Source of the DNA: Cupriavidus agavae
Lineage (GTDB): Bacteria; Pseudomonadota; Gammaproteobacteria; Burkholderiales; Burkholderiaceae
DNA length: 64,000 bases
NCBI RefSeq assembly: GCF_004217045.1
Contig: NZ_SGXM01000001.1
Location: 1,364,001-1,428,000 of the forward strand
Direction of reading: 5' to 3'
Below the pieces are notes generated by a model. It saw nothing but the letters and a program-made list of their open reading frames with translations. It was not told the DNA's origin and searched no databases. The first letter of the stretch is position 1. Each line of letters opens with the position of its first letter. Of this stretch, positions 47,640 to 58,076 are shown in pieces. A program made the translations under genes and the position numbers.

Positions 47640-47695
47640 AACCCGCGACCCCCGGCGTGACAGGCCGGTATTCTAACCAACTGAACTACCACTCC
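47619..47695 (-). tRNA. tRNA-Asp (GTC)
   Basis: The 77-nt cloverleaf on the minus strand begins GGAGTGG and ends CCACTCC-G-CCA with CCA encoded. The anticodon loop CTGTCAC gives GTC (complement of 47659-47661), and the T-arm reads GGGTTCGAGCCCC-like. It is the second tRNA after tRNA-Val and is co-transcribed with it. Confidence 0.95.
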
Positions 47696-47736
47696 AGAAT
47701 CTGACCCTGCGGGACGGCTGCGGTGCGACGGGAAAG

Positions 47737-47812
47737 TGGTGGGTGCTGAGGGGCTCGAACCCCCGACCTACGCCTTGTAAGGGCGCCGCTCTACCAACTG
47801 AGCTAAGCACCC
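47737..47812 (-). tRNA. tRNA-Val (TAC)
   Basis: The 76-nt cloverleaf on the minus strand begins GGGTGCTTAGCTCAGTTGG and ends GCACCC-A-CCA with CCA encoded. The anticodon loop CTTACAA reads TAC, serving GUA/GUG-type valine codons. It lies 41 bases before tRNA-Asp. Confidence 0.95.
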
Positions 47813-47966
47813 ACTGGACCGTCGCAGGCCATCTGCCTGCTGGGTAATCTCGCTGCGCACGACTCGGCGGTTACTGCTTCGGTGCCGCTGTTTGCGTTGC
47901 GAGGCCGCGATTGTAATACGAGAGTTTTCGGTTTGCCAAGTGTTGTTTGCGCAATCGCGCCCAAAC

Positions 47967-48000
47967 GAAAAACGCCGCAGGTTTGACCCTGCGGCGTTTT
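47967..48000 (-). terminator. Terminator of lon
   Basis: A stem ACGCCGCAGG/CCCTGCGGCGT around TTTGA is followed on the minus strand by a T-rich tail, 20 bases after the lon stop. A T4 also follows in the plus direction. Confidence 0.85.
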
Positions 48001-48021
48001 CGCTTGCTACGGCGTCACGGC

Positions 48022-50436
48022 TTAGTGATGGATGCGCTCCACCTGCGCGGCACCCTTGTCCGCCACTTCGGCGGGCTTGGCTTCCTCGTCAGGCAGCGAC
48101 TCGGGCTTGCGCTCCAGCGCCAGCTCCAGCACCTTGTCGATCCAGCGCACCGGCACGATCTCGATGGCGTTCTTGACGTTGTCAGGAATGTCCGCGAGAT
48201 CCTTGACGTTCTCCTCGGGGATCAGCGCCAGCTTGATGCCGCCACGGTGGGCCGCCAGCAGCTTCTCCTTGAGGCCGCCGATCGGCAGTACTTCGCCGCG
48301 CAGCGTGATCTCGCCGGTCATCGCCACGTCGGCACGCACCGGAATGCCGGTCAGCACCGACACCAGTACCGTCGTCATCGCAATACCGGCCGACGGACCG
48401 TCCTTGGGCGTGGCGCCCTCGGGAACGTGGATGTGGATGTCGCGCTTCTCGAACATCTCATCCGCGATACCCAGGCGGCGTGCCCGCGAACGCACCACCG
48501 AACGCGCAGCCTCGACCGATTCCTTCATCACATCGCCGAGCGAACCCGTGCGCGAGATGTTGCCCTTGCCCGGCATGATCGCGGCTTCGATCGTCAGCAG
48601 ATCGCCACCCACTTCGGTCCATGCGAGGCCGGTCACCTGGCCCACCTGGTTTTCCTTGTTGGCCAGGCCGAAATCGTACTTGCGCACGCCGAGGAATTTG
48701 TCGAGGTTCTCGGAATCCACCTTGACCGCGCCCGATTCCTTCTTCAGCAGCAGCAGCTTGACCACCTTGCGGGCGATCTTCGACACCTCGCGTTCCAGCG
48801 AGCGCACACCGGCCTCACGCGTGTAGTAGCGGATGATGTCGCGGATCGCCGCTTCGGTGACCTCGATCTCGCCAGCCTTCAGGCCGTTGTTGCGAATCTG
48901 CTTCGGCAGCAGGTAGCGCGTGGCGATGTTGACCTTCTCGTCCTCGGTATAACCCGACAGGCGAATCACTTCCATCCGGTCCAGCAGCGGCGGCGGAATG
49001 TTCAGCGAGTTCGACGTGGCCACGAACATCACGTCCGACAGGTCGAAATCCACCTCGATGTAGTGATCCTGGAACGTGTGATTCTGTTCCGGGTCCAGCA
49101 CTTCGAGCAGAGCCGACGACGGATCGCCGCGGAAATCCATGCCCATCTTGTCGATTTCATCGAGCAGGAAGAGCGGATTGCGCACGCCGACCTTCGACAG
49201 GCTCTGCAGGATCTTGCCCGGCATCGACCCGATGTAGGTACGGCGGTGACCACGGATCTCGGCCTCGTCACGCACGCCACCCAGCGCCATGCGCACGAAC
49301 TTGCGGTTCGTGGCGCGCGCCACCGACTGGCCGAGCGAGGTCTTGCCCACGCCGGGAGGCCCGACCAGGCACAGGATCGGCGCCTTCACCTTGTCCACGC
49401 GCTGTTGCACGGCAAGATACTCAAGGATGCGTTCCTTGACCTTCTCCAGGCCGTAGTGGTCCTCGTCCAGCACGCGCTCGGCATTGGCGAGGTCGTTGTT
49501 GACCTTGCTCTTCTTGCGCCACGGCAGGTTCACCAGCGTGTCGATGTAGTTACGCACGACGGTGGCCTCGGCCGACATCGGCGACATCAGCTTGAGCTTC
49601 TTGAACTCGGCGTCGGCCTTCTTCTTGGCCTCCTTGGGCATCCGGGCAGCCTTGATGCGCTTGTCGAGTTCCTCGAGGTCGGCACCTTCCTCGCCCTCGC
49701 CCAGTTCCTTCTGGATCGCCTTGACCTGCTCGTTCAGGTAGTACTCGCGCTGGCTCTTCTCCATCTGGCGCTTGACGCGGCCACGGATGCGCTTTTCCAC
49801 CTGCAGGATGTCGATCTCGCCTTCGAGTTGCGACAGCAGGCTCTCCAGGCGCTCGGTGACCTTCACCATTTCCAGGATCTTCTGCTTCTGCTCAAGCTTG
49901 ATGGGCAGATGCGCGGCAATGGTGTCGGCCAGGCGGCCAGCCTCGTCGATACCCGACAGCGAGGTCAGGATCTCCGGCGGGATCTTCTTGTTCAGCTTCA
50001 CATACTGGTCGAACTGCGACACGATGGCGCGGCGCAGGGCCTCCGTCTCGGCCGATTCAACCGCTGCGGGCGGCACGGGCACGGCTTCGCACATGAAGTG
50101 TGAATCGTCCTCGCTCACCTCGGTGATATTTGCGCGCTGCGTGCCTTCCACGAGCACCTTCACGGTGCCGTCGGGCAGCTTCAGCATTTGCAGGATATTG
50201 GCGATGCAGCCGACCTCGTAGAGGTCTTCAGCCGTAGGTTCGTCCTTGGCAGCCGTTTTCTGGGCCACGAGCATGATGCTCTTGCCCGACTCCATCGCAG
50301 TCTCAAGCGCCTTGATGGACTTCGGGCGACCCACGAACAGCGGGATCACCATGTGCGGAAACACCACCACGTCGCGCAGCGGCAACAGTGGGAGGCGAAT
50401 CGGCTCAGCCGGGAGGAGTTGTGTTCCGGACATCAT
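48022..50436 (-). CDS. lon: ATP-dependent protease La (Lon)
   Basis: This 804-residue LonA protease has the N-terminal LON substrate domain ([23 protein letters not shown]), the AAA+ module with Walker [10 protein letters not shown] and Walker [11 protein letters not shown], and a C-terminal serine-lysine protease with [11 protein letters not shown] carrying the catalytic Ser and [14 protein letters not shown] carrying the Lys. It degrades misfolded and regulatory proteins in the cytoplasm. The start ATG 50436 follows GGGGAAA. A sigma-32-like promoter lies 27-54 bases upstream. It follows clpX on the same strand and is itself followed by tRNA-Val. Confidence 0.98.
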   Translation of the reverse strand: MMSGTQLLPAEPIRLPLLPLRDVVVFPHMVIPLFVGRPKSIKALETAMESGKSIMLVAQKTAAKDEPTAEDLYEVGCIANILQMLKLPDGTVKVLVEGTQRANITEVSEDDSHFMCEAVPVPPAAVESAETEALRRAIVSQFDQYVKLNKKIPPEILTSLSGIDEAGRLADTIAAHLPIKLEQKQKILEMVKVTERLESLLSQLEGEIDILQVEKRIRGRVKRQMEKSQREYYLNEQVKAIQKELGEGEEGADLEELDKRIKAARMPKEAKKKADAEFKKLKLMSPMSAEATVVRNYIDTLVNLPWRKKSKVNNDLANAERVLDEDHYGLEKVKERILEYLAVQQRVDKVKAPILCLVGPPGVGKTSLGQSVARATNRKFVRMALGGVRDEAEIRGHRRTYIGSMPGKILQSLSKVGVRNPLFLLDEIDKMGMDFRGDPSSALLEVLDPEQNHTFQDHYIEVDFDLSDVMFVATSNSLNIPPPLLDRMEVIRLSGYTEDEKVNIATRYLLPKQIRNNGLKAGEIEVTEAAIRDIIRYYTREAGVRSLEREVSKIARKVVKLLLLKKESGAVKVDSENLDKFLGVRKYDFGLANKENQVGQVTGLAWTEVGGDLLTIEAAIMPGKGNISRTGSLGDVMKESVEAARSVVRSRARRLGIADEMFEKRDIHIHVPEGATPKDGPSAGIAMTTVLVSVLTGIPVRADVAMTGEITLRGEVLPIGGLKEKLLAAHRGGIKLALIPEENVKDLADIPDNVKNAIEIVPVRWIDKVLELALERKPESLPDEEAKPAEVADKGAAQVERIHH

Positions 50437-50462
50437 TTTCCCCAGTCAGTCATATAAGGCGT

Positions 50463-50490
50463 AAATAGGGTCGCGGGTTTCGATTGCAAG
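50463..50490 (-). promoter_or_regulatory. Sigma-32 (heat-shock) promoter of lon
   Basis: On the minus strand CTTGCAA (50484-50490), then 13 bases, then CCCTATTT (50463-50470). The sigma-32 consensus is CTTGAAA-N13/14-CCCCATnT, so the two boxes differ at about one base each and the spacing fits. Transcription would start about 20 bases before the lon ATG. Confidence 0.65.
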
Positions 50491-50596
50491 ATACCCATCA
50501 TCAATTCCCGGCACAGTCAAAAATGCTGCAAACTGCACATGCGACCCCCAGTGAAACAGCATACCCGCGTTTTCTCCGGTTCGTTTGTGGAATTGA

Positions 50597-50629
50597 AGAA
50601 AAAAAGCCGTTCGCTTCCTCGCGAACGGC
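50597..50629 (-). terminator. Terminator of clpX
   Basis: The arms GCCGTTCGC and GCGAACGGC (50606-50614, 50621-50629) flank TTCCTC, and on the minus strand a T7 run follows. It separates clpX from lon, supporting an independent lon promoter. Confidence 0.85.
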
Positions 50630-50698
50630 CCCTTGAATTTCTGCCTGTGTGGTAGGGACCACGCGGGTCCTGCGCTTCGGCGTCAGATGAGCCTCGCG

Positions 50699-51976
50699 TC
50701 AGTTCGAACCGGCCACCTTGGGTTGCTGCTCCTCATACACCAGCAGCGGCGGCGCATCGCCGGTGATCGTGTTTTCGTCGATCACCACCTTCTGCACACC
50801 CTTGTAGTTCGGCAGGTCGTACATCACGTCCATCAGCGATTGTTCGAGGATCGAACGCAGGCCCCGGGCGCCGGTCTTGCGGCGGATCGCCTTGCGGGCG
50901 ATGGCCGTCAGCGCAGCCGGACGGATCTCGAGCTCAACGCCTTCCATGGCCAGCAGCTTCTGGTACTGCTTGACCAGCGCGTTCTTCGGCTCCACGAGGA
51001 TCTGCATCAGCGCGGCCTCGTCAAGCTTGGCCAGCGTTGCCACCACCGGCAGACGCCCGATGAGTTCCGGAATCAGGCCGAACTTGATCAGGTCTTCCGG
51101 CTCGGTCTGCGGCAGGACCTCGCTGACTTCGCGCTCTTCCTTGCTCTGGACCTGGGCGTCGAAGCCGATGCCGGTCTTGTCCGAACGCTGCATGATGACC
51201 TTTTCCAGGCCATCGAACGCACCGCCGCAGATGAACAGGATGTTCGTCGTGTCGACCTGCAGGAAATCCTGGTTCGGATGCTTGCGGCCGCCCTGCGGCG
51301 GCACCGAAGCCATCGTGCCTTCCACGAGCTTCAGCAGCGCCTGCTGGACGCCCTCGCCCGACACGTCGCGCGTGATCGACGGGTTGTCCGACTTGCGCGA
51401 AATCTTGTCGATTTCGTCGATATAGACGATGCCGCGCTGGGCCTTCTCGACCTCGTAGTTGCAGTTCTGCAGCAGCTTCTGGATGATGTTCTCGACGTCT
51501 TCGCCCACGTAGCCGGCTTCGGTCAGCGTGGTGGCGTCGGCAATCACGAACGGCACGTTCAGCAGGCGCGCCAGCGTCTGGGCGAGCAGCGTCTTGCCGG
51601 AACCGGTCGGGCCGATCAGCAGGATGTTGCTCTTCGACAGCTCGACTTCGTCCTTCTTGCCGAGGTGTTTCAGACGTTTGTAATGGTTGTAGACCGCAAC
51701 GGCCAGAATCTTCTTGGCCTGCTCCTGACCGATCACGTACTGGTCGAGGCTTTCGCGGATTTCGTGGGGCGTCGGCAGATCCGAGCGCGTCGTGGCGGCG
51801 GCGTCCTTGTCGGTCGCGGCGGCCTCGTCACGGATGATCTCGTTGCACAGGTCGATGCATTCGTCGCAAATGAACACCGACGGGCCGGCGATCAGCTTCT
51901 TGACCTCGTGCTGGCTCTTGCCGCAAAACGAGCAGTACAGAAGCTTTTCGCTGGATGAACCTTTTTTGTCCGCCAT
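50699..51976 (-). CDS. clpX: ATP-dependent Clp protease ATP-binding subunit ClpX
   Basis: This 425-residue AAA+ unfoldase has an N-terminal zinc-binding dimerisation domain with Cys15, Cys18 (YCSFCGK), Cys37 and Cys40 (ICDEC), Walker [16 protein letters not shown], Walker [12 protein letters not shown], and the pore loop GYVGEDVE. The ClpP-docking segment occurs as IGF (KTGIGFDAQ). It unfolds tagged proteins and passes them to ClpP. MADKKGSS at 51976 is the family start; an in-frame ATG at 51988 is less likely. It is 267 bp downstream of clpP, with a terminator between them, so it may also have its own promoter. Confidence 0.98.
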   Translation of the reverse strand: MADKKGSSSEKLLYCSFCGKSQHEVKKLIAGPSVFICDECIDLCNEIIRDEAAATDKDAAATTRSDLPTPHEIRESLDQYVIGQEQAKKILAVAVYNHYKRLKHLGKKDEVELSKSNILLIGPTGSGKTLLAQTLARLLNVPFVIADATTLTEAGYVGEDVENIIQKLLQNCNYEVEKAQRGIVYIDEIDKISRKSDNPSITRDVSGEGVQQALLKLVEGTMASVPPQGGRKHPNQDFLQVDTTNILFICGGAFDGLEKVIMQRSDKTGIGFDAQVQSKEEREVSEVLPQTEPEDLIKFGLIPELIGRLPVVATLAKLDEAALMQILVEPKNALVKQYQKLLAMEGVELEIRPAALTAIARKAIRRKTGARGLRSILEQSLMDVMYDLPNYKGVQKVVIDENTITGDAPPLLVYEEQQPKVAGSN

Positions 51977-52093
51977 AGGAATCGTCACATTAGCAGTGTG
52001 GTTCCCATCAGAAAGCGCCTGATGGGAAACGCATTAAACGCATCATACGCCAAAACAATTGGCACAGTCGGCGGCATCCCATCCGTGTGGGGC

Positions 52094-52124
52094 AAAACGC
52101 AAAAACGAGGCGCACGGCCTCGTT
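52094..52124 (-). terminator. Terminator of clpP
   Basis: The arms AACGAGGC and GCCTCGTT with a 5-base loop (52104-52124) are followed on the minus strand by T5 and then GCGTTTTG. It lies between clpP and clpX. Confidence 0.7.
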
Positions 52125-52243
52125 CCGGTGTAGCCTGCGTCATTCGACGGCAACCTTGCGGCTGGTGCCCGGCAAGCCGGACACTCCCGGACGGTTCCGA
52201 GCGCATCGCAACCGGACGGGCGTGCCGGCACACAGGCCGGACC

Positions 52244-52894
52244 TTAGCTGCGGCGGGTGATCACCTTGTCGATCAGACCGTAATCCACCGCCTGGTCGCC
52301 GCTCATGAAGTTGTCGCGGTCGGTGTCGCGCGCGATCTTCTCCACGGGCTGGCCCGTCACCTCGGACAGAATGCTGTTCAGGCGCTCGCGCAGATACAGG
52401 ATTTCGCGGGCCTGGATCTCGATGTCCGACGCCTGGCCGCGTGCACCGCCGAGCGGCTGATGGATCATGATGCGCGAATTCGGCAGCGCGCTGCGCTTGC
52501 CCTTGGCGCCGGCGGCCAGCAGGAAGGCGCCCATGCTCGCGGCCATGCCCATGCACAGCGTCTGCACATCGGGCTTCACGAACTGCATCGTGTCGTAGAT
52601 CGCCAGGCCGGCCGAAACCGAACCACCGGGCGAGTTGATGTACAGCGACACGTCCTTGTCCGGATTTTCGCTTTCCAGGAACAGCAGCTGGGCCACTACG
52701 AGGTTGGCAGTCTGGTCGTTGACTTCGCCGACCATGAAGATGACGCGTTCCTTGAGCAGGCGCGAGTAGATATCGTACGCGCGCTCGCCCCGGCCGGACT
52801 GCTCGACAACCATCGGCACCAGCCCGAGACCCTGGGTTTCCAGGGCGGAGGCCTGCGTGGTGGCCAGACGATCAAGCAAATCATTGCGGGTCAT
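52244..52894 (-). CDS. clpP: ATP-dependent Clp protease proteolytic subunit ClpP
   Basis: This 216-residue serine protease has nucleophile Ser120 in [11 protein letters not shown], His145 in [10 protein letters not shown], and the Asp of [20 protein letters not shown] near residue 194. The oxyanion strand [16 protein letters not shown] is intact. Tetradecamers form the degradation chamber for ClpX and ClpA. The short N-terminal propeptide (about 15 residues) is in the usual range. CTGGAGAACC precedes the ATG. It is downstream of tig, from which a 12-bp inverted repeat separates it. Confidence 0.98.
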   Translation of the reverse strand: MTRNDLLDRLATTQASALETQGLGLVPMVVEQSGRGERAYDIYSRLLKERVIFMVGEVNDQTANLVVAQLLFLESENPDKDVSLYINSPGGSVSAGLAIYDTMQFVKPDVQTLCMGMAASMGAFLLAAGAKGKRSALPNSRIMIHQPLGGARGQASDIEIQAREILYLRERLNSILSEVTGQPVEKIARDTDRDNFMSGDQAVDYGLIDKVITRRS

Positions 52895-52921
52895 GCAGGT
52901 TCTCCAGATATTCAGGAATAT

Positions 52922-52954
52922 CGCCGATCGGCCAGCGCGCGCGGCCGATCGGCG
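52922..52954. other. 12-bp perfect inverted repeat between tig and clpP
   Basis: The arms CGCCGATCGGCC (52922-52933) and GGCCGATCGGCG (52943-52954) flank a 9-base GC-rich loop. No T run follows, so it is a strong mRNA hairpin or regulatory site rather than an intrinsic terminator. Confidence 0.6.
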
Positions 52955-53002
52955 TTGGCCGGCGCCGTCCGGTTACCCGGCGGCTTCCGGCCATGCCCGA
53001 CC

Positions 53003-54352
53003 TCAGGCTTGCTCGGGAGCGGCAGTCAGTTCTTCGAACGACACCGACTTGTCCGAAACCTTGGCCTTGTCGCACACGAAATTTACCACGTTGTTTTCGA
53101 GCACGTAGGCTTCCATCTCGGCCAGGCGTTGCTGGTCGCCGTAGTACCAGCGCATGACTTCCTTCGGGTCTTCGTAGCTCTTGGCGAAGTCCTCGATCTC
53201 GGCCTTGACCTGGTCCGGCTTGGCTTCCAGGCCGTTGGCCTTGACGATCTCGGCCAGGATCAGGCCCAGCTTCACGCGGCGCTCGGCCTGTTGCGCGAAC
53301 ATCTCGGCCGGAATCGGCATGTCTTTGGCGTTCGGCATGCCGCGCTGCTCCAGATCGCGACGAGCCATTTCCACCAGGCGCTCCTGGTCCTGTTCGATCA
53401 GGGCCTTCGGCACGTCCAGTTCGCTGACCTTCAGCAGCGCTTCCATGACCTGGTCCTTCAGCATGGAATGCGTGCGGCGCTTGACTTCGCGCTCCAGGTT
53501 CTCGCGGATGTCGGCGCGCATCTTCTCGACGCTGCCGTCAGCGATACCCAGCGACTTGGCGAACGCATCGTCCACTTCCGGCAGGTGCGCCCACTCGACC
53601 TTCTTCAGCGTGACCGTGAACTCGGCGGTCTTGCCGGCCACTTCCTTGCCGTGGTAGTCCTCGGGGAAGGTCAGCGGGAACGTCTTGCTCTCGCCTTCCT
53701 TCAGGCCCAGCGTGGCGGCCTCGAACTCGGGCAGCATGCGGCCTTCGCCGAGCACGTAGGCGAAGTCTTCAGCCTTGCCGCCGGCGAATTCCACGCCGTC
53801 GATCTTGCCCACGAAGTCGATCGTCACGCGGTCGCCGTTCTTGGCGGCCACATCGGCGCCACCGTCACCGTGCGCACCGGCTTCGCCGCGCGGGTGGTAG
53901 TGCACGCGCTGCTTGCGCAGGATGTCGACGGTCTTGTCGATCTCGGCGTCGCCGATCTCGGTCTTGGTACGCGTCACTTCGGCGGCCGTCAGGTCACCGA
54001 TCTTGACTTCCGGGTACACCTCGAAGGTGGCCTCGAATGCCACTTCGTCGTCGGCGACGCCGTCGGTCTTGAGGTCGAACTTCGGCTGGCCGGCAACCTT
54101 GACGTCCTGCGCCTGGGTGATGTCGAAGAACTTGCGGGCAGCCTTGTCGAAGCGGACTTCGAACTCGACCTGCTGGCCATACTGCTTCTCGACCATCTTC
54201 ATCGGCACCTTGCCGGGGCGGAAGCCGGACATCTTCACGGTCTTCGACAGGCGGACCAGGCGCTCCTGGGTTTCCTTCTGCACTTCAGCCTTGGGGATGG
54301 CCAGGGTTACCTTGCGGTCCAGCTTGCCGAGGTTTTCAATGACGTTCGACAT
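53003..54352 (-). CDS. tig: Trigger factor (ribosome-bound chaperone, PPIase)
   Basis: This 449-residue protein has the N-terminal ribosome-binding domain with the GFRPGKVP signature ([14 protein letters not shown]), an FKBP-type PPIase domain around [41 protein letters not shown], and a C-terminal chaperone arm. It meets nascent chains at the exit tunnel. The PPIase domain includes an unusual His/Gly-rich stretch ([15 protein letters not shown]) just before its first strand. The start ATG 54352 is the first in-frame Met. It heads the tig-clpP-clpX-lon block. Confidence 0.97.
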   Translation of the reverse strand: MSNVIENLGKLDRKVTLAIPKAEVQKETQERLVRLSKTVKMSGFRPGKVPMKMVEKQYGQQVEFEVRFDKAARKFFDITQAQDVKVAGQPKFDLKTDGVADDEVAFEATFEVYPEVKIGDLTAAEVTRTKTEIGDAEIDKTVDILRKQRVHYHPRGEAGAHGDGGADVAAKNGDRVTIDFVGKIDGVEFAGGKAEDFAYVLGEGRMLPEFEAATLGLKEGESKTFPLTFPEDYHGKEVAGKTAEFTVTLKKVEWAHLPEVDDAFAKSLGIADGSVEKMRADIRENLEREVKRRTHSMLKDQVMEALLKVSELDVPKALIEQDQERLVEMARRDLEQRGMPNAKDMPIPAEMFAQQAERRVKLGLILAEIVKANGLEAKPDQVKAEIEDFAKSYEDPKEVMRWYYGDQQRLAEMEAYVLENNVVNFVCDKAKVSDKSVSFEELTAAPEQA

Positions 54353-54462
54353 GGTCGTTAATCCAATTCAGAAATGTTGTTGTCAGCGCAACCGTTCGCG
54401 CGCCTGCCGCCTGGCCGCGGCCAGTGCTCGCTGCGGAGCGCCCGCGCAAACGGAAAACGCGG

Positions 54463-54471
54463 ATTATCGCA
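54463..54471 (-). promoter_or_regulatory. Probable extended -10 promoter of tig
   Basis: TGCGATAAT on the minus strand is an extended -10 element (TGn then GATAAT), about 110 bases before the tig start. No good -35 box is visible, which extended -10 promoters tolerate. Confidence 0.35.
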
Positions 54472-54506
54472 CGATTTTCATTGGCTTCCGGCAGTTTTTA
54501 CCCTAG

Positions 54507-56513
54507 TCAGCCTTGATCCTGATCTGGACGGCCGTCCGGCCTGCCCGGGGCCGGCCCGTGGCGCAGCGTCCGCAGCAGCAGCCGGGCGGGATCGATGGCA
54601 TCGGCCAGATCGGCTTCGAGCGGCAGCGGTTCGCCTTCGAGCTGGCTGGCGATCAGTTCGGCACCGAGCGCCGCCCATGTCAGCCCGCGCGAGCCGTAGG
54701 CCAGTGCGGCGTAGAGGCCGGGCAGCCGGGGCAGATCGCGCAGGTGGGCGCCACGCAGCGCGGTGGATTGCGCCAATGCCTGTGCCGTGTCGGGCAGCCG
54801 GCCGATCAGCGGCAGGCGGTTGTGCGTGACCGTGCGCACGCCGACATAGCCACGCAGCGTCGCCGGGTCTACCCCGTCGAGCGCCGTAGCGCGGCCCGGC
54901 AGCAGCCCGGCCAGTCGCCCGAGGTTCTCGGCGTGGACGGCCGCGCTTTCGACGAGCGGCCCGTCGTCGGGCTCGTAGCTCGACCCGAAGCGGGCACTGC
55001 CGTGCTCGTCGCGCGGCAGCAGGTATCCGCCGCCGGTCACGACGCAGTCGGGCCAGGCGGCGGCGCCCACCTGCCCGGCGTCGAGATCGGTCAGTTGCCC
55101 GCGCACGCGGCGCAGTTCGAACAGTTGCTCCGGCACCAGGCGTGCGGCCTCGTGCGCGTTGGCCAGCACCAGTACCGGCGCGGCAGCGAGCACCCTGCCC
55201 GCATCGTCCAGCACCCGCCACTGGTCCCCGGCGTGTTCGAGCGCCGCCACGCGGGTCTGGAAGCGGGCGTCGACCGCTGCGCCGGCCTGCGCCAGTTGCG
55301 CGCGGCAGATATCGGGCGGCGCCACCCAGCCGCCTTGCGCAAACCACAGGCCGCCGCGCGGGACTGCCGCGGCGTGCTGTTCGGTGGCCTCTTCGGCACT
55401 CATCCAGCGCACGAAGGTGTGCGGGAAATCAAGCGCAGTCAGTGACGCACACTGCGCGGCGATATCGGCCTCGTCCTCGCCGATCTGCAGCACGCCGCAG
55501 CCGTGCCACCCCACCGGATGGCCGGACGATTCCAACGCGCGCCAGGCACGCAATGCGTGGAGGTTGCCGGCACGCGAGAGCCGGGACAGGTGGCTGTCGT
55601 CGGGCGACACATGGGCGTGCATGGCGGCCGCGCGATGACCCGAGGTCTCGCGCGCCGGACCATCGTGCGCGTCGAACAGCGTGACGCGCCAGCCGCGTGC
55701 GGCCAGCCGCTCGGTCACGGCGCAGCCCGCCAGCCCCGCACCGATCACGATGGCGTGGCGGTCCGGCCATTGCGCGGCATCGGGCGGCACGTAGCGCCGG
55801 TTCTTCCAGGCCGGGGCGAAGCGTGCCACGGTCATGTCGCGCTTGCCGCCGAAGCCAGGCGCCTTCTCGGCCACGAAGCCGGCGGTCTGCAGCCCGCGCC
55901 GGACAAAGCCGGCCGCCGTATAGGTGGCCAGCGTGGCGTCCGTCCGGGCCAGCCGCGCCAGGCCGCGAAAGACCATGTCGCTCCACATGTCCGCATTGCG
56001 TGACGGGGAGAACCCGTCGAGATAGAACGCGTCGGCGCCAGCGACGAGCCGGGGCAGCATCGCCTCGACCTCGCCGAAGGCCAGCGTCAGCACCACGGCG
56101 CCCTCGTCGAACGACAGCCGGTGCAGGCCCGGCAACGGGTCCGGCCACTGCTGCTGCAGCGCCCCGGCCAGCGGCAGCAGTTCGCCCAGGCTGGCGTGCA
56201 GTGTCGCCAGCCCTTCACGGGTGAAGGGGTGCTTTTCGATGGAAACGAAGTGAAGGCGCCGGCAGCGCTGCGGATCGCGGCGCCAGGCCTGCCAGGTGGC
56301 CAGAAAGTTCAGTCCTTGCCCGAAGCCGGTCTCGACGATGACGAATTGCTCGCGGCCGGCCCAGTTGCCCGGCAGCCCGTTACCGCCCAGGAATACGTGC
56401 CGGGCCTGCTCCAGGCCGCCGGCGGCGCTGTGGTAGACATCGTCATAGCGCGGCGAGTACGGAATGCCGTCATCGGACAGAATGGGGTCGGCGGGCTCGA
56501 TCAGGCGCGGCAT
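54507..56513 (-). CDS. mnmC: Bifunctional tRNA mnm5s2U biosynthesis protein MnmC
   Basis: This 668-residue two-domain enzyme finishes the wobble-uridine modification mnm5s2U34. The N-terminal methyltransferase domain (to ~250) has [15 protein letters not shown] as the SAM loop and [17 protein letters not shown]. The C-terminal FAD oxidase domain has [26 protein letters not shown] and, near the end, [14 protein letters not shown]. The ATG at 56513 gives the family-typical [12 protein letters not shown]; the frame is open to 56579. It is divergent from rlmJ, another RNA methyltransferase. A 154-bp gap carrying the tig promoter separates it from tig. Confidence 0.95.
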   Translation of the reverse strand: MPRLIEPADPILSDDGIPYSPRYDDVYHSAAGGLEQARHVFLGGNGLPGNWAGREQFVIVETGFGQGLNFLATWQAWRRDPQRCRRLHFVSIEKHPFTREGLATLHASLGELLPLAGALQQQWPDPLPGLHRLSFDEGAVVLTLAFGEVEAMLPRLVAGADAFYLDGFSPSRNADMWSDMVFRGLARLARTDATLATYTAAGFVRRGLQTAGFVAEKAPGFGGKRDMTVARFAPAWKNRRYVPPDAAQWPDRHAIVIGAGLAGCAVTERLAARGWRVTLFDAHDGPARETSGHRAAAMHAHVSPDDSHLSRLSRAGNLHALRAWRALESSGHPVGWHGCGVLQIGEDEADIAAQCASLTALDFPHTFVRWMSAEEATEQHAAAVPRGGLWFAQGGWVAPPDICRAQLAQAGAAVDARFQTRVAALEHAGDQWRVLDDAGRVLAAAPVLVLANAHEAARLVPEQLFELRRVRGQLTDLDAGQVGAAAWPDCVVTGGGYLLPRDEHGSARFGSSYEPDDGPLVESAAVHAENLGRLAGLLPGRATALDGVDPATLRGYVGVRTVTHNRLPLIGRLPDTAQALAQSTALRGAHLRDLPRLPGLYAALAYGSRGLTWAALGAELIASQLEGEPLPLEADLADAIDPARLLLRTLRHGPAPGRPDGRPDQDQG

Positions 56514-56648
56514 GGCAGGCAGGGAAATTGGCCGGGAATCGACCAGGAAACGGTCAGAAATGGCGGCGGATGGTAGCATAGCGCCCTTCCCGCAAACCGC
56601 CCCGGCAAGCCTTGTCTGGCCATTGTTTGCGCGCCGTCATACCCTGCC

Positions 56649-57506
56649 ATGCTCAGCTATCGTCACGCCTTCCATGCCGGCAACCATGCCGATGTCCTCA
56701 AGCACGCCGTCGTCGTCCAGTTGCTGGACTATCTGACACAAAAGGACAAGCCGTTCTGGTACGTCGACACCCATGCGGGCGCCGGCCTTTATGCGCTGGA
56801 TCATGCCTACGCGCAGAAGAAGTCCGAATTCGAGACCGGCATCGGACCGCTCTGGCGCGCCGCGCAGGCCGGGCAGGCATTGCCGGAGTTGCTCGAAGCC
56901 TATCTGGACCAGGTACGCGAGCTGAACCAGGACGGCACGCTGAAGCACTATCCCGGCTCGCCGTGGCTGGCCTGGCAGATGCTGCGCGAGCCGGACCGCC
57001 TGCGCCTGTTCGAGTTGCACAGCACCGAAATCCAGGTGCTGCGCGACAACTTCCGGGGTGCCGGCCGCAAGGTCATGCTGTACGACGGCGACGGCTTCAA
57101 CGGCATCAAGGCGATCCTGCCGCCCCCGCCGCGCCGGGCGCTGGTACTGATCGATCCCTCGTATGAGGACAAGCAGGATTACGCGCGCACGCTCGACACG
57201 CTCAAGGCAGGTCTGGAGCGGTTTGCCACGGGCATGTATGCGATCTGGTATCCGCAGGTGCAGCGTCGGGAATCGACGCAATTGCCGTTTCAACTGACCC
57301 GTCTGCCGCTCAAGAGCTGGCTGCACGTGACGCTGACGGTCCGGCATCCGGTCGAAGGCGGGCTCGGGCTGCACGGCAGCGGCATGTTCATCGTCAACCC
57401 GCCCTGGACGCTGAAAGCCGCACTCGAAGAGGCGATGCCCAAACTCGTAGAAATGCTAGGTCAAGACGGCGGCGCCACGTTCACGCTCGAATCACTCGAT
57501 AACTGA
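56649..57506 (+). CDS. rlmJ: 23S rRNA (adenine2030-N6)-methyltransferase RlmJ
   Basis: This 285-residue SAM methyltransferase begins MLSYRHAFHAGNHADVLKH, the RlmJ signature, with motif I-like YVDTHAGAGLY (38-48) and catalytic motif IDPSYE (about 173-178), where DPSY takes the place of the more common DPPY. It methylates A2030 of 23S rRNA. The same motif at the C-terminus, GLHGSGMFIVNPPW, is also family-typical. No strong ribosome site precedes the ATG. Its last 26 bases overlap, tail to tail, the end of the VanZ-like gene. Confidence 0.95.
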   Translation: MLSYRHAFHAGNHADVLKHAVVVQLLDYLTQKDKPFWYVDTHAGAGLYALDHAYAQKKSEFETGIGPLWRAAQAGQALPELLEAYLDQVRELNQDGTLKHYPGSPWLAWQMLREPDRLRLFELHSTEIQVLRDNFRGAGRKVMLYDGDGFNGIKAILPPPPRRALVLIDPSYEDKQDYARTLDTLKAGLERFATGMYAIWYPQVQRRESTQLPFQLTRLPLKSWLHVTLTVRHPVEGGLGLHGSGMFIVNPPWTLKAALEEAMPKLVEMLGQDGGATFTLESLDN

Positions 57507-57819
57507 GCAACATCCCCACGCCGATGCCCACGGCATCGGCGCACAGATCGAACCATGACGCTTCCCGATAGCTGGTGAGCGCCTGCAGTACCTCGATCAG
57601 TCCCCCGTATCCCAGCAAACCCGCGACCACCGGCCACGGCCGGCCCGGCCATGCGCGTGCCGCGAGCGCCGTCAACACCCCGAAAGCCAATACGTGGTTG
57701 GACTTGTCCCAGCCCGTGGTGGGCCCCGGCACTTCGGGCGGCAGCAGCGAGAGCACCAGCACGGTGGCCGCGCAGACGCAGAACAGCACTCGGAACCGGG
57801 AGGGCGACGGAAGGCGCAT
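57481..57819 (-). CDS. VanZ-like family membrane protein
   Basis: This 112-residue protein has three to four hydrophobic segments and the VanZ-like core: SLLPPEVPGPTTGWDKSNHVLAFGVLTALAARAWPGRP and GYGGLIEVLQALTSYREASWFDLCADAVGIGVG, with the conserved DKxxH and E...D...N/D-type residues (Asp in WDKSNH, Glu in LIEVLQ, Asp in FDLCAD). In gram-positive bacteria VanZ gives low-level teicoplanin resistance; in proteobacteria such proteins are of unknown function in the inner membrane. MRLPSPSRF at 57819 is chosen; an upstream start at 57906 gives a poor Cys-rich leader. It overlaps rlmJ at the 3' ends. Confidence 0.8.
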   Translation of the reverse strand: MRLPSPSRFRVLFCVCAATVLVLSLLPPEVPGPTTGWDKSNHVLAFGVLTALAARAWPGRPWPVVAGLLGYGGLIEVLQALTSYREASWFDLCADAVGIGVGMLLSYRVIRA

Positions 57820-58076
57820 CAGAAATCCGCTAGGTGGATGGCAATTCCCACATCCTACACGGCGCGCACTGCACCCCGCGCTGCCATGCAAGGGCAGACA
57901 CTGCATCGGATTATATGAATATCTCCGAAGTTAATCCGTCACTGGATTAATTTGTCTCTCCGCCTACACTCGACCTGATTCTCCCGGACATTTATCTCTC
58001 CGCATTAACAATTAGCAAACTGGATATTTTCGCCCGGAGAAACCGACTGACACTGAAATCCGAGCCAGAGGAAATC

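Noticed and set aside
47290-47704. Several short ORFs across the tRNA-Asp region (GVDGAR... and AEWTGLEPA...-like peptides).
   Set aside because: These are the familiar spurious translations of tRNA 3' ends and terminators, duplicated here by the 61-bp repeat.
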